A stretch of DNA of 64,000 nt from Anaerolineaceae bacterium (GTDB taxonomy: Bacteria > Chloroflexota > Anaerolineae > Aggregatilineales > Phototrophicaceae), in NCBI GenBank assembly GCA_020634165.1, contig JACKCF010000001.1:1550001-1614000 (forward strand). The letters are read 5' to 3'. Of the stretch, positions 17,683-25,677 are shown piece after piece; within the stretch, counting starts at the first letter, position 1, and every line of letters starts with the position of its first letter. The notes under the pieces were generated by a model. The model saw only the letters and a program-made list of their open reading frames with translations, was not told the origin of the DNA and made no database searches. The position numbers and the translations under genes were made by a program.

Positions 17683-18552
17683 CTAGGGTGCCTGCCCGTT
17701 ATTATCTTCTTCATCAAATACGGAAATATCTGCTGGCTCGAAGTTCGTAATCACCAGCACGAATTCCAGCGTGTTGAAGTCAATCAGGCTGCGTAACTGC
17801 GCCGATTGCGATAGCTCGAACTCAAAGTCGCGATAACTGGTGATCTGTCCGATGACCAGATCGGGCGGCAAGTTGCCCCCCAGGCCGGATGTCACCACCA
17901 GTTCACCTTCAGTAATCTCGGAATCCACTGGAATATGCTGCATTTCCAGAATGCCATTGGTCAGACCGCGTCCGACGACGCTGCCTTCTGCACGCGAATT
18001 TTGTAAGCGACCGCTGATAGCGCTGTTTTGGTCCGTGACCAACTGGACATGGGCCGCATTCGCACTCACGTCAATGATGCGCCCGACTAAGCCGAGTTGC
18101 GTCACAACCGGCATACCGACTTCGATACCGCTGCGCGTTCCCTGGTTGATGATAATACTGCGGATGCTTGATTGCGTATCCAGCCCAATGACCTCTGCCG
18201 TGACCAGTTCTTCGTCCTGGGCCGCCGATGTATATGACAGCAAATCGGCCAGACGTTCATAGTCGCTGGCAATTTCGCGCAGACCGATATTTTCCGCCTG
18301 GATGATTGCTAGCTGTTCTTCGAGGTCATAAATGCGATTTCTGAGGGAAATGATATCGGCGCTTTCGCCCAATGCACTACTGATCGAAAGCTGCGCCCGA
18401 TTGAATATGCCCGTGATGAAATTGATGGGGGCAGCCGCAATGCCCTCAACAGGACGCAGAATACCCGTCGCGCTCAGGCCAATCAGCACCGCGCACACAA
18501 TCAGGCTGATGAAAATGATGCCAATAGGATTAGATCGCCAGCGAGGCCGCAT
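17683..18552 (-). CDS. mreC: Rod shape-determining protein MreC
   Basis: Bitopic scaffold of the elongasome, anchored by an N-terminal membrane segment (GIIFISLIVCAVLIGLSATG). A coiled-coil follows (IISLRNRIYDLEEQLAIIQA), then a periplasmic-type beta domain. The latter contains the MreC signatures NQGTRSGIEVGMPVVTQLGL, GRIIDVSANAAHVQLVTDQN and VTSGLGGNLPPDLVIGQI. Its length of 289 is typical. It lies between mreB (122 bases upstream) and mreD. That gap includes a TATAAT on the minus strand at 18599-18604 without a convincing -35. Confidence 0.95.
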   Translation of the reverse strand: MRPRWRSNPIGIIFISLIVCAVLIGLSATGILRPVEGIAAAPINFITGIFNRAQLSISSALGESADIISLRNRIYDLEEQLAIIQAENIGLREIASDYERLADLLSYTSAAQDEELVTAEVIGLDTQSSIRSIIINQGTRSGIEVGMPVVTQLGLVGRIIDVSANAAHVQLVTDQNSAISGRLQNSRAEGSVVGRGLTNGILEMQHIPVDSEITEGELVVTSGLGGNLPPDLVIGQITSYRDFEFELSQSAQLRSLIDFNTLEFVLVITNFEPADISVFDEEDNNGQAP

Positions 18553-18674
18553 GGGTCGCGCTCCGTCAACATACGGTCACATATCATAGTTAGCGACCAT
18601 TATAGCAGTGCGCTACACAGGGTTAGATAGGCAAAACATCCTTCAATCGGGCGTATCGTAGGTGAATGGTGGGT

Positions 18675-19736
18675 TTAGTGGTGCGTACTACCACGCTCAG
18701 GACCGACCAGCAGGCGCCGCAGGTTGTTGTAATCTTCCAGAATACGCCCAGCACCGCGCGCGACACAGGTCATGGGGTCATCTGCAACATACGCCCGAAT
18801 ATTGACTTCCTGCGTCACACGTTGGGCGATGCCTTTCAGCAGGCCGCCACCACCCGCAATGCAGATGCCGCTCTCCATCAGGTCCGCGACCAGTTCCGGC
18901 GGCGTATCATCCAGCGCATCCTTAATCGTATCAATCAGAATATTGACCGAGCCGCTAATAGCCTCTCGAATTTCAATCGAGCTAACCTCGACCGAATCCG
19001 GTAATCCGGTGGTCAGGTTACGACCCTTGATGTTGTAGGTCAGTTCCTGTGGCAGGGGATATGCCGAGCCAATTTCCATCTTCACCTTTTCGGCAGTCGG
19101 CTCGCCGATCAGAAGATTATGCTTGTTACGCATATACTGGACGATATCCTCGTCCATCTCGTCGCCCGCCACACGGATCGAGCGGCTGATGACGACACCA
19201 CCTAAAGAGAATAGGGCGACTTCAGTCGTACCGCCGCCAATATCGACGATCATACTGCCGCGCGTTTCCAATACAGGCAAACCGGCACCGACGGCTGCCG
19301 CCACTGGCTCCTCGATCAGATGCGCCTCGCGCGCGCCGGCATCCAGCGTCGCTTCGATCACAGCGCGTTTTTCGACTTCTGTAACACCTGTGGGAATACC
19401 CACAACCACGCGCGGACGCGGAATCGGCACCCAGCTTTGCTCGTGCGCCTTGCGAATCAGATAGTCCAGCATACGGGCTGTAACTTCGTATTCGCTGATG
19501 ACACCATCCCGCACAGGTCGTACAATGAGGATGTCTTTTGGGTTTTTGCTCCACATTTCTTTGGCTCGTGCACCGACTTCCATCGGTTCTCTCGTCTTGC
19601 GGGTCAGCGCAACGAAAGATGGCTCATTAATCACGATGCCTTTGCCCCGCACATAGACCAGCGTGTATGCTGTACCTAGGTCGATGCCGATGTCGAGAGA
19701 AAAGAGACCAAAGAAATAGTCTAGCGGACTTAGCAC
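18675..19736 (-). CDS. mreB: Rod shape-determining actin homologue MreB
   Basis: Bacterial actin that forms membrane-bound filaments orienting cell wall synthesis. Actin-type phosphate and adenosine motifs are visible: IGIDLGTAYTLVYVRGKG at the N-terminus, MIVDIGGGTTEVALFSLGG in the middle and IAGGGGLLKGI at the end. RVVVGIPTGVTEVEKRAV is MreB-specific. Its length of 353 is within the range of the family (about 335-350). The ATG follows AGGAG closely. It heads the minus-strand shape block and has its own promoter. Confidence 0.98.
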   Translation of the reverse strand: MLSPLDYFFGLFSLDIGIDLGTAYTLVYVRGKGIVINEPSFVALTRKTREPMEVGARAKEMWSKNPKDILIVRPVRDGVISEYEVTARMLDYLIRKAHEQSWVPIPRPRVVVGIPTGVTEVEKRAVIEATLDAGAREAHLIEEPVAAAVGAGLPVLETRGSMIVDIGGGTTEVALFSLGGVVISRSIRVAGDEMDEDIVQYMRNKHNLLIGEPTAEKVKMEIGSAYPLPQELTYNIKGRNLTTGLPDSVEVSSIEIREAISGSVNILIDTIKDALDDTPPELVADLMESGICIAGGGGLLKGIAQRVTQEVNIRAYVADDPMTCVARGAGRILEDYNNLRRLLVGPERGSTHH

Positions 19737-19769
19737 ATTTTACTCCTGGGGAGCGTCGGCCCGCGCCGG

Positions 19770-19799
19770 ATTATAGCACAACCGCCGTTAAACGGTCGA
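19770..19799 (-). promoter_or_regulatory. Promoter for the mreB operon
   Basis: On the minus strand: TCGACC (plus 19794-19799) and a perfect TATAAT (plus 19770-19775) with an 18-base spacer. Transcription would begin near 19763, leaving a leader of about 27 bases that contains the AGGAG site for mreB. It abuts the 5' end of the divergent tilS gene. Confidence 0.6.
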
Positions 19800-19860
19800 T
19801 GTGCCGGAACTGCGGGAAGTTTTTTTGAAATTGTCGTATGCCTGCTTCAAGAATCATCAC

Positions 19861-21261
19861 ATGATCCAGCAAACTGTACTCAACGTTTTAGCACATTACA
19901 AGCGCCTATCACCTGACGCTATCTATGTGCTGGCTGTTTCCGGCGGCATGGATTCGCTGGTGCTGCTCCACATCTGTACGCAGATTCAGACTGATTTAGA
20001 TGCACCGCTGCATGTTGCCACGCTGAATCATAGCCTGCGCGGTGATGCTGGTGTGCAGGATGCCCGATACGTGGTGCAGATCGCACAAAAAGCGGGCCTG
20101 ATTGTTCACCAGCACACCGTCGATACACCCCTTTATGCTGTCGAACATAACCTCGGTACGGAACTTGCCGCCCGTCAGTTGCGTTATGACTGGCTTGCCA
20201 GTATCGCGCGTTCTGTGCCCAATGGGGCCATTGTGACGGCACACCATGCTGATGATCAGGCAGAAACCTTACTATTACATATCATGCGTGGGGCGGGTTT
20301 GCGCGGCCTTAGGGGTATGCAGACGGTCGGCATTGTTCCTGGCCACGAAGATGTGTCTCTCTTGCGGCCACTGCTTGCGCACACCCGTGACGAAATCGCT
20401 GCCTATAGTCAGCAGCATGGCTTAGAATCGCGCCACGACCCGACCAATGACGATACCAGCTATCGCCGCAATGCCATTCGCCACACGCTGATGCCCGCCC
20501 TTACGCAGTTCAATCCCAATATCGTTCAGGCATTGTCGCAGCTTGCGGATAATGTATCGGTCGATCTCGATTTACTTGACCAACTCATGGCTCGTGACGT
20601 TCTGCCGCAGGTGCGGTTCGATGAACAGCGAGCCGCAGTATCGCTTAGCACATTTCATGAATGGCACCCAGCGCTCCAGCGCCGTATGATGCTCGATGTT
20701 CTCAATCGATTAGCAGGTGGCATCGACATCAGTTATGAACGTACGCTTGCGGCAGTTGAACTGGCGCTAACAGGGCGGGTCGGCAAAGTGCTCGAATTCA
20801 GTTCTGGCTGGCGGCTGCGCGTGGGCTATGACGATCTCTTCATTGAACATGAATCACAGCCTTTACCAACGATAGGTGCTGTGCAGATGTCTGGCGAATT
20901 TGACCTGCCGCATGAGGGACAGACCCAGATTTCACCGGATTGGGTGCTGCACACATCAACCAATCCACCCCCGAATACGCCTTCTGTTTGGGTGCCCGAT
21001 GGTGCCCGATTATGGTTGCGAACACGCCGACCAGGAGATGCCTATGGTGAGCATGGCGAAAGCCAAAAGCGTAGAAAACTTAAGGAATGGTTTATTGATC
21101 GTAAGGTCGACAAGCACTTAAGAGACCGGATTCCACTGCTTTGTGTCGATGATAAGATCGTTGCTGTATGCGCATTGAAAGGTTGGGACTACGTATTAGT
21201 ACGTAATAAAAGCCATAAAAACGCAGTACAAATTGGTTTTTGGTTAGAAAGACGTTCGTAA
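19861..21261 (+). CDS. tilS: tRNA(Ile)-lysidine synthase
   Basis: ATP-dependent enzyme that converts the wobble cytidine of tRNA-Ile(CAU) to lysidine, so that the tRNA reads AUA. The PP-loop motif SGGMDS is at about residues 27-32. The N-terminal domain continues with LNHSLRGDAGVQDARYVV and TAHHADDQAETLLLHIMRGA, both characteristic. The C-terminal domain has RRPGDAY and KRRKLKEWFIDRKV. I start it at the ATG at 19861 (466 residues). An in-frame GTG at 19801 would overlap the divergent mreB promoter. Neither start has a clear ribosome-binding site. hpt and ftsH, common neighbours elsewhere, are absent. Confidence 0.93.
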   Translation: MIQQTVLNVLAHYKRLSPDAIYVLAVSGGMDSLVLLHICTQIQTDLDAPLHVATLNHSLRGDAGVQDARYVVQIAQKAGLIVHQHTVDTPLYAVEHNLGTELAARQLRYDWLASIARSVPNGAIVTAHHADDQAETLLLHIMRGAGLRGLRGMQTVGIVPGHEDVSLLRPLLAHTRDEIAAYSQQHGLESRHDPTNDDTSYRRNAIRHTLMPALTQFNPNIVQALSQLADNVSVDLDLLDQLMARDVLPQVRFDEQRAAVSLSTFHEWHPALQRRMMLDVLNRLAGGIDISYERTLAAVELALTGRVGKVLEFSSGWRLRVGYDDLFIEHESQPLPTIGAVQMSGEFDLPHEGQTQISPDWVLHTSTNPPPNTPSVWVPDGARLWLRTRRPGDAYGEHGESQKRRKLKEWFIDRKVDKHLRDRIPLLCVDDKIVAVCALKGWDYVLVRNKSHKNAVQIGFWLERRS

Positions 21262-21327
21262 ATAGATATTCCACAATCTTTTGTTGAGGATTCGGCACAT
21301 CCACTGTCTCAAAATGCTTGCCATCAG

Positions 21328-21350
21328 CTTAAGGATGTTATATCCTTAAG
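21328..21350. promoter_or_regulatory. Perfect palindrome, possible operator
   Basis: Nine-base perfect arms CTTAAGGAT and ATCCTTAAG flank GTTAT, 35 bases upstream of a response regulator gene. A further partial copy of the half-site (GGATAAG) follows at 21354-21360. There is no T run, so a terminator is unlikely. A regulator-binding site, possibly for autoregulation, fits better. Confidence 0.5.
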
Positions 21351-21385
21351 AAAGGATAAGGCTAAAATAAATTTGGGACAGACTC

Positions 21386-22258
21386 ATGGAACGTCATATG
21401 GTTTCAAATCAGCCATCTGCCAATGTTCTGGTAGTGGATGATGAGGGGGCAAATCGCTATTCCGTTAGCAAAACCCTCCAACGTGTAGGCTACATGGTCA
21501 GTGAATCGGCCAGTGGCGAAGAAGCTTTGGAAAGCTTGGGCAATCAGGAATACGATGTCGTCCTGACCGACATCCGTATGCCCGGTATTGACGGCGTGGA
21601 ACTCCTGCGCCGTATTAAGGAAGAATCCCCTGACGCCATCGTTATATTGATGACCGGCTATGCCAGCCTTGGGACGGCGGTAGAAGCCTTGCGTCTAGGC
21701 GCTCACGATTACCTGATTAAGCCAAGCTCCAGCCAGGATATTCGTCAGAGCGTTTCTCGTGGGATTGAGCGTGCGCGCAACCTCAAGCGCCGCCGTCGCC
21801 TCTTGGAAACCATTAAGGCTGATGTATTTGAACTGACCCGTGCCGATATTGAAGCCAGCAATGCGGCTCTCAGTGTGTCCTCGGCAATGGATCGCAACGA
21901 AATTGACTACCGTCAGACCGCGCCGGATACCAATGGCAGCACCATGAAGCTAGGCCCGTTGACGGTTTATCCGGGACGCTATCAGATTTCCGTCGATGAC
22001 AAGCCGATTGACCTGACCCCGACCGAGTTCGACCTGCTGCTGTACCTGGCTGCCCATCGCGGTCGCGTTGTGCCCTGCCATGAATTGGTTCGCGAAGTTC
22101 GCGGCTACACCGTCGACGAGAGTGAAGCTCGCGAAGTGATTCGCCCGCATGTCAGCAACCTGCGCCGCAAGCTTAAGACCGCAGGTCAGGGGACTGACCT
22201 CATTGTCAACGTGCGTGGCATTGGCTACCGCCTTAGCGAACGTGCTGCTGGAGACTAA
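21386..22258 (+). CDS. Response regulator, receiver plus OmpR/PhoB-type winged helix
   Basis: Two-component transcription factor of 290 residues. The receiver domain (about residues 12-130) has the acidic pair VVDDEG, phospho-acceptor D62 in LTDIRMPG, and the switch Lys in YLIKPSS near residue 111. After a helical linker comes a C-terminal winged helix (TPTEFDLLLYLAAHRGRVVP, VIRPHVSNLRRKL, VNVRGIGYRLSE) typical of OmpR/PhoB regulators. No histidine kinase is adjacent, so it is an orphan here. The palindrome just upstream may be its own target. Confidence 0.93.
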   Translation: MERHMVSNQPSANVLVVDDEGANRYSVSKTLQRVGYMVSESASGEEALESLGNQEYDVVLTDIRMPGIDGVELLRRIKEESPDAIVILMTGYASLGTAVEALRLGAHDYLIKPSSSQDIRQSVSRGIERARNLKRRRRLLETIKADVFELTRADIEASNAALSVSSAMDRNEIDYRQTAPDTNGSTMKLGPLTVYPGRYQISVDDKPIDLTPTEFDLLLYLAAHRGRVVPCHELVREVRGYTVDESEAREVIRPHVSNLRRKLKTAGQGTDLIVNVRGIGYRLSERAAGD

Positions 22259-22296
22259 TCCAGCACGTTTTCTTCATCAGATTCTGCTATCATAGG

Positions 22297-22322
22297 GGCC
22301 TCGTTAACGGGGCCTCTTTTTC
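22297..22322 (+). terminator. Terminator after the response regulator
   Basis: A GGCCTCG/CGGGGCC stem (one G-T pair) with loop TTAA is followed by TCTTTTTC. It lies 38 bases after the stop codon and just ahead of the next gene. Confidence 0.8.
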
Positions 22323-22344
22323 GTCTGGCCCATGCGTGGTGGCG

Positions 22345-24603
22345 ATGAATCCTATACATATGGAATACCGTAAAATCGCAATATTGGTCTTGGCGTTGCT
22401 GTCGCTTGCGATGGGGTCGCTGTCGGTTGCGCAGGCAACCTGCACGGAAACAACCGGAACCGTCTCCAGGCAGACCTACACCAGCGGCTTGCTTGGGCAG
22501 ACCATGTACTATACAGTCTATACGCCGCCTTGTTACGATGCGAATCCCGATGCAACGTATCCCGCACTCTACCTCATGCACGGTTCCAATGACGACGATG
22601 GCCACTGGGTACGGCTTGGAATGGTCGATTTGCTTGACGCTGGCATCCAATCTGGCGAATTGCCGCCCATGCTGGTTGTGCTGCCATTTGGCAATGTCAT
22701 TGCCAATCGCAACCGTTTCGATGCCATCTCCTGGGGCAACATTTTCATGACGGAATTGTTCCCTACGGTCGAAAATCTCTATCGTACTGATGATCGCCGT
22801 GCCATTGGTGGCATCTCGCGCGGTGGTTTCTGGGCGTACCAGATTGCGCTCAAACATCCTGACCTGTTCCCAATTGTTGGGGGGCACAGCGCCTTCTTCG
22901 ACCTGTATCATGCACCGCCGGAAGAAAACCCGCTGCACCTGATTGAATCCGTTGACATTACCAACATGCGCTTCTGGCTGGATCGCGGCAAGGATGATTT
23001 TGCCTATGAAGGTCTCGATATCATGGGCGAGCGCATGGCGGCACAGAATGCGAATTACCAGTACATCATTCAGCCGGAGGGCCAGCACAATAATGCTTAC
23101 TGGTCGCAGTATGTTGGGGACTATCTGGCATTCTACGCAGCGGATTGGCTTGAAGTGCCATCTCAGCCCACGCTGACAGTATCTGCTGCCAACGCCTTTG
23201 CGACCAATACGCCGACGGTACCCTTGGCCGCCACAGCCGAACCCACGCTGGTGGCTACACCAACTTTAGCCCCCTTGCCAACCGAATCGGCGGAGGCGCA
23301 GTCCACATGGGACGTATTTTTCCCAGTAGTGGCATTCCCTAGCCTGCGGACCAGCGTGTCTTCGGATTGGGTAGCCCAGGTAGCTAGCAGCGAATTCATT
23401 CCTGAGCTTATCCTGGATACAGATACATTGGCACAGATGCAAGCCGCCGGAATGGCTATTTCTGGCGATACCCGCACGGTTTTGCCTGATGAGCTGTATG
23501 GGGCACTCTGGCGCGACTATAACGCCATAACGTTGCTGCCAATGAGTCGCATTCAGACCGACATGCGCATTCTCTGGCTGGATGACGTGCCTGTGGTCGA
23601 TCAGCTTGATCGTTATGTCCTGGCTGTACCAGCCATCGAGGGCAACTTCAACCCTGCCGCCCTCTACCGATTGACTCTGTCCGGTGTCACCGCCCTCACA
23701 CGTCAGACTACAACTGCACTTGATGAAAATGGCATCGAATGGGCCGCCAGCGGTATTTTGGACTATGTGCAGCGCAGTGATACCTTCCATACGAGTAACG
23801 AAGTCAGCATCTACCCGACGTGCCCGCAGACATCAGAACCAACGCTCGGCGGTCCAACGAGCTTTTGCAGCAAACCGGAGCATTTTGGCCTGCTTCCCTT
23901 GCTCGATGTGGACCTTGTCGAACTATCTGGCAATCACAATAACGACTATGGCTACGACGCCTACATCGATACCTACGATTTCTATCAGGAAAATGACATC
24001 GCGACAGTCGGCGGCGGCTTGACGCTCGACGAAGCGCGTCAGCCCTGGATTTCTGCTGATGGGGTAGTCGGTGTGCTGACCTGCAATATGCCAGGACCCT
24101 ATTATGCCCTTGTCAATGAGGATGCGAGCTTGCTTGGTGGTGTTCGCCCAGGGGCCGCACCCTGTGATTGGGATTGGTTGTCCCAGTCCGTTCCGCAGTT
24201 GAGCCAACAGGTTGGCACCGTTGTCGTCACCATCCAGCACTTTGAAATTGAAGATTATCTGCCATCCAATGAGCAGCGGATTGATTTTCGCCGCCTTGCC
24301 GATCTGGGGGCGGATGTCGTGGTGAACACGGCTGCCCATAAGCCGCAGATTTTCGAGTTTTATTCGACCCAGCGGGGTGATCGAGCCGTGTTACACTATG
24401 GGCTGGGCAACCTGTTTTTCGATCAGCCATTCTGGGGCAATTCGCGATTCTTCATGGATACGCTTTACATTTACGAAAATCGGTTCATCGGGGTAGAATT
24501 ATTCTCAGGTTTGATCGATGATCTGGCACGCCCACACTTAATGACGCCTGACGAGCGCGAACAATTCCTGTTCTTCATGCTCCGGCAGCAAAACGGTTTC
24601 TGA
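22345..24603 (+). CDS. Secreted fusion: esterase domain plus CapA-like (PGA_cap) metallophosphoesterase-type domain
   Basis: Exported protein of about 752 residues with a signal peptide (RKIAILVLALLSLAMGSLSV). The first half is an esterase-D/feruloyl-esterase type alpha/beta hydrolase: LMHGSNDDDGHW near the oxyanion loop, nucleophile Ser in GISRGGF near residue 157, and late HNNAYW as candidate His. A Thr/Pro-rich linker (ATNTPTVPLA, ATPTLAPLPTE) spans roughly residues 285-315. The second half resembles CapA: SGNHNNDYG, VVNTAAHKPQIFEF and LHYGLGNLFFDQ match the conserved NH..DYG, HPH and SLGN.VFD blocks. Start codons at 22336 (GTG) and 22360 (ATG) are alternatives. The fusion suggests surface glycan or capsule processing. 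Confidence 0.82.
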   Translation: MNPIHMEYRKIAILVLALLSLAMGSLSVAQATCTETTGTVSRQTYTSGLLGQTMYYTVYTPPCYDANPDATYPALYLMHGSNDDDGHWVRLGMVDLLDAGIQSGELPPMLVVLPFGNVIANRNRFDAISWGNIFMTELFPTVENLYRTDDRRAIGGISRGGFWAYQIALKHPDLFPIVGGHSAFFDLYHAPPEENPLHLIESVDITNMRFWLDRGKDDFAYEGLDIMGERMAAQNANYQYIIQPEGQHNNAYWSQYVGDYLAFYAADWLEVPSQPTLTVSAANAFATNTPTVPLAATAEPTLVATPTLAPLPTESAEAQSTWDVFFPVVAFPSLRTSVSSDWVAQVASSEFIPELILDTDTLAQMQAAGMAISGDTRTVLPDELYGALWRDYNAITLLPMSRIQTDMRILWLDDVPVVDQLDRYVLAVPAIEGNFNPAALYRLTLSGVTALTRQTTTALDENGIEWAASGILDYVQRSDTFHTSNEVSIYPTCPQTSEPTLGGPTSFCSKPEHFGLLPLLDVDLVELSGNHNNDYGYDAYIDTYDFYQENDIATVGGGLTLDEARQPWISADGVVGVLTCNMPGPYYALVNEDASLLGGVRPGAAPCDWDWLSQSVPQLSQQVGTVVVTIQHFEIEDYLPSNEQRIDFRRLADLGADVVVNTAAHKPQIFEFYSTQRGDRAVLHYGLGNLFFDQPFWGNSRFFMDTLYIYENRFIGVELFSGLIDDLARPHLMTPDEREQFLFFMLRQQNGF

Positions 24604-24610
24604 GCACACC

Positions 24611-25192
24611 ATGACACAACATGCTGACGACACCTTATCCAAATCGAATGGTCGCATTGTTCTGCTATTCCTTGTAACGGTCCCGACGATTGTCATTCTG
24701 CTGATTGTCTATTTTTCATTCCGTGCGACCAATGCCGGTCGTGTGCTTACCTGCACGGCGAATGTGACCTCAGGCGGGACCGTGACCCTGCGCGTGGAGC
24801 CGTTACAGGTTTCTGGCGTATATCATGAATCGCATCAGTTCAGCTATAAGGAAACGCCTGAAAGCGACGAATCGACCGTTATTTTCGATATGACCTTGCC
24901 CAATCCCACGATGGTGATGAACTGTGCTGATAATATCGGCAGCGATGGCAATGTCGTGTGGGTCTGGAACGACAAGCAGATTACAGCTACAGCCAATAGT
25001 GGTGAAAGCTGGCACTCCTGGGAAGTCTGCGATGACCCGCGCCCGCGTTTTGATTGCTCACAATACGAACACCTTGAATCCGTATCATTTACTGAAGATG
25101 GTATTGGAGAAGCGACGATCTATGCGCCGGAAGGCAGCTATTCCATATTGACCAGCGATGGGGGAGCGTCATGGACAATGGCCGCTCCCTGA
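24611..25192 (+). CDS. Hypothetical single-pass membrane protein
   Basis: Unrecognised 193-residue protein. A short cytoplasmic N-terminus is followed by one hydrophobic anchor (IVLLFLVTVPTIVILLIVYF). The roughly 150-residue remainder looks extracellular, rich in Thr, Ser and beta-branched residues, with several Cys (LTCTAN, MNCAD, EVCDD, FDCSQ) that could form disulfides. The tail resembles a small beta-sandwich. It starts 7 bases after the esterase-CapA stop and overlaps the next gene by 22 bases, so the three genes through GH3 form one operon. Confidence 0.65.
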   Translation: MTQHADDTLSKSNGRIVLLFLVTVPTIVILLIVYFSFRATNAGRVLTCTANVTSGGTVTLRVEPLQVSGVYHESHQFSYKETPESDESTVIFDMTLPNPTMVMNCADNIGSDGNVVWVWNDKQITATANSGESWHSWEVCDDPRPRFDCSQYEHLESVSFTEDGIGEATIYAPEGSYSILTSDGGASWTMAAP

Positions 25193-25677
25193 GGCTGATT
25201 GATGTCTGGCAGCAGGCCTCGCGCTTTTTCATGGGCTATAGCGAAGAAGCCCCAGAGATTGTCCTGGCAGGGATGGCACCCCTTACCATGCAGGACTGCC
25301 TGTTCTATTTGATGACAACGGCCCGCGAAGTCACCACACAATTTGTGATGCTCAATACCAATATTCAGGTGGTAACACCCTCACCGTTGATGGCAGCACG
25401 GGCTTTATCTGCCGGACACATAGGCGGTGGCCTCTGGCTCGACCTCCCGCTCCTGCCAACGCTCGGCATCTTTGTCGATGGACCACACGCCATGAGCATC
25501 AGCTTTGTTCGTGGCGAATGGGACGCCATGAGCCTCGGCGCACTTTTTGTGCTTCTTCGTGAGCTGTACATAATTGCTCCACAACTGGAAGTCGGCCTGC
25601 TTGGTACGGATTATGCGCCGGATGAACGGGCCGATTTCGCAGACTTTGTGCGTACCTACTGCCATGAAGTCGCTTAA
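25171..25677 (+). CDS. Hypothetical protein
   Basis: A 168-residue product with no family I recognise. It lacks a signal peptide. Its sequence alternates short hydrophobic strands and helices (IVLAGMAPLTMQDCLFYLMT, LWLDLPLLPTLGIFVDG, LGALFVLLRELYIIAPQLEV), suggesting a compact alpha/beta cytoplasmic protein. GGGGGAG lies 5 bases before the ATG. It overlaps its upstream neighbour by 22 bases and the GH3 gene by 14, implying translational coupling. Confidence 0.65.
   Translation: MDNGRSLRLIDVWQQASRFFMGYSEEAPEIVLAGMAPLTMQDCLFYLMTTAREVTTQFVMLNTNIQVVTPSPLMAARALSAGHIGGGLWLDLPLLPTLGIFVDGPHAMSISFVRGEWDAMSLGALFVLLRELYIIAPQLEVGLLGTDYAPDERADFADFVRTYCHEVA

Noticed and set aside
22255..23088. 277-codon minus-strand open frame opposite the esterase-CapA gene
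   Set aside because: It is antisense to a convincing signal peptide and esterase domain, and includes the terminator of the response regulator.
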